Source of the DNA: a bacterium
GTDB lineage: Bacteria; Vulcanimicrobiota; Vulcanimicrobiia; Vulcanimicrobiales; SCRA01
Direction of reading: 5' to 3'
Length of the DNA stretch: 5,266 bases
Assembly: GCA_028869325.1 (NCBI GenBank)
Contig: JAGWST010000464.1
Coordinates: 1-5,266, forward strand
In this document: positions 4,635 to 5,266 of the stretch, piece after piece
Numbering within the stretch: the first letter of the stretch is position 1
How the letters are laid out: every line of letters starts with the position of its first letter
Program-made: the position numbers and the translations under genes
Notes under the pieces: generated by a model
Told to the model about the DNA's origin: nothing
The model's database searches: none
Seen by the model: the letters and a program-made list of their open reading frames with translations, nothing else

Positions 4635-5231
4635 ATGCCCTTCTTCAAGCAGAGAGACCCGACCGTTCCGGCGGGCCAGACGGTCACGGATGGCTTCCCG
4701 ATCCTCCACGTCGGCGATGTGCCGGCGTTCGATCCGGTGACATGGAGGCTGCGCTTCTTTGGCCTCTGCGATAACCCATACGAGCTGACGTGGGACGATC
4801 TGCGGGCACAGCCGGCCACGGAGTGGAACGGCGACATCCATTGCGTCACGCGCTGGTCCAAGAAGGATACGCATTGGAAGGGCGTCTCCTTCAAGAGCCT
4901 GATCGAGCGCGCGAAGCCGCGCGCCGGCGTCACTCACGTCGTACAGCACGCCGCCAACGAGTACACCACAAACCTGCCGCTTGCCGTCACGCTGGATGAG
5001 AGCTGCATGGTGGTCTACGAGTTCGACGGCAAGCCGATCGAGCCGATCCACGGCGGCCCCGTGCGCATGTTCGTTCCCAAGCGGTACTTTTGGAAGAGCG
5101 CGAAGTGGCTGACCGGCATCGAGTTTCTCGAAGGTGATCGCCCGGGATTCTGGGAGGTGCGTGGCTACCACAACGACGGCGATCCGTGGAAAGAAGAACG
5201 CTACGGGGATATGCCGGCATGGATGGCATGA
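4635..5231 (+). CDS. Sulfite-oxidase-like molybdopterin-dependent oxidoreductase, single domain
   Basis: This enzyme carries only the oxidoreductase molybdopterin-binding domain of the sulfite oxidase/YedY superfamily. In 198 residues it shows HCVTRWS at 69-75, where Cys70 is by family knowledge the cysteine ligand of molybdenum. GGPVRMFVPKRYFWKSAKWL (140-159) matches the conserved cofactor-binding block, and GFWEVRGYHNDGDPW (171-185) is the usual C-terminal signature. There is no signal peptide or twin-arginine motif (start MPFFKQRDPT), unlike exported YedY/MsrP. The haem and dimerisation domains of true sulfite oxidase are also absent, so it is predicted to be cytosolic. The substrate is unknown; reduction or oxidation of a sulfur or nitrogen oxo compound is plausible. 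The ATG at 4635 fits the family start, although the ribosome site is weak. Its stop TGA overlaps an ATG (ATGA at 5228-5231), suggesting translational coupling to a following gene. Confidence 0.9.
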   Translation: MPFFKQRDPTVPAGQTVTDGFPILHVGDVPAFDPVTWRLRFFGLCDNPYELTWDDLRAQPATEWNGDIHCVTRWSKKDTHWKGVSFKSLIERAKPRAGVTHVVQHAANEYTTNLPLAVTLDESCMVVYEFDGKPIEPIHGGPVRMFVPKRYFWKSAKWLTGIEFLEGDRPGFWEVRGYHNDGDPWKEERYGDMPAWMA

Positions 5232-5266
5232 CGACGCGCACCGATGATATCCATCGCGTCATACGC
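5228..5266 (+). CDS. Possible start of a coupled downstream gene (cut by window end)
   Basis: An ATG overlaps the stop of the molybdopterin oxidoreductase (ATGA), and the frame stays open to the window edge for 13 codons, reading MTTRTDDIHRVIR. ATGA overlaps are typical of coupled operon genes. Sulfite-oxidase-like genes of this single-domain type are often followed by a flavin- or NAD(P)-binding ferredoxin-reductase-like gene that would supply electrons; that identity is inference from context only. Thirteen codons are too few to prove a gene. Confidence 0.4.
   Translation, partial: MTTRTDDIHRVIR

Noticed and set aside
4526..4933. N-terminal extension of endonuclease III upstream of 4525
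   Set aside because: It would overlap the well-supported divergent oxidoreductase, and the family N terminus begins at the ATG at 4525.
4500..5171. Minus-strand open frame of 223 codons opposite the molybdopterin oxidoreductase
   Set aside because: The plus-strand gene shows complete family motifs; the antisense product has none and would also overlap the start of nth.

Overview
This 5.27 kb window is GC-rich chromosomal DNA from a bacterium that uses canonical Shine-Dalgarno signals. Codon third positions are mostly G or C: about 90% in a sampled stretch of nth and about 85% in the end of the unknown gene at 3328-3843. The proteins are typical of aerobic or facultative heterotrophs that degrade fatty or keto acids. 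The phylum cannot be read from this much sequence. There is no tRNA, rRNA, CRISPR array, transposase, integrase or phage gene, so this looks like ordinary core or metabolic DNA with a few odd details.

Left part (1-2870). Two minus-strand genes encode the A subunit (804-1496) and B subunit (32-691) of a succinyl-CoA:3-ketoacid type CoA-transferase, transcribed A then B. They are separated by 112 bases holding two copies of a roughly 30-base repeat with a perfect hairpin between them. Across a 121-base divergent gap, on the plus strand, is an acyl-CoA dehydrogenase (1618-2817) followed by a terminator-like hairpin (2840-2875). Together these could activate short-chain 3-keto acids to their CoA esters and oxidise acyl-CoA, a fatty-acid or ketone-body degradation module.

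Middle (2871-3843). A self-contained unit on the plus strand encodes a 75-residue, lysine-rich, probably exported protein with Ser-Thr-Lys repeats (2999-3226). It has a near-perfect Shine-Dalgarno sequence and a strong intrinsic terminator (3257-3286). Next is an unrecognised 171-residue protein (3328-3843) with a proline-rich end.

Right part (3680-5266). Endonuclease III (nth, 3680-4525, minus strand) converges on the unknown gene and overlaps it antisense by 164 bases. Only the low-complexity C-terminal tail of Nth lies in the overlap, and codon composition suggests that tail is a read-through extension. Divergent from nth is a single-domain, cytosolic, sulfite-oxidase-like molybdopterin oxidoreductase (4635-5231). 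Its stop codon overlaps a possible start of a further gene in the same operon, cut off by the window edge.

No clearly new multi-gene system is visible. The best leads are the small Ser/Thr/Lys repeat protein, the repeat-hairpin-repeat between the CoA-transferase genes, and the antisense tail of Nth.
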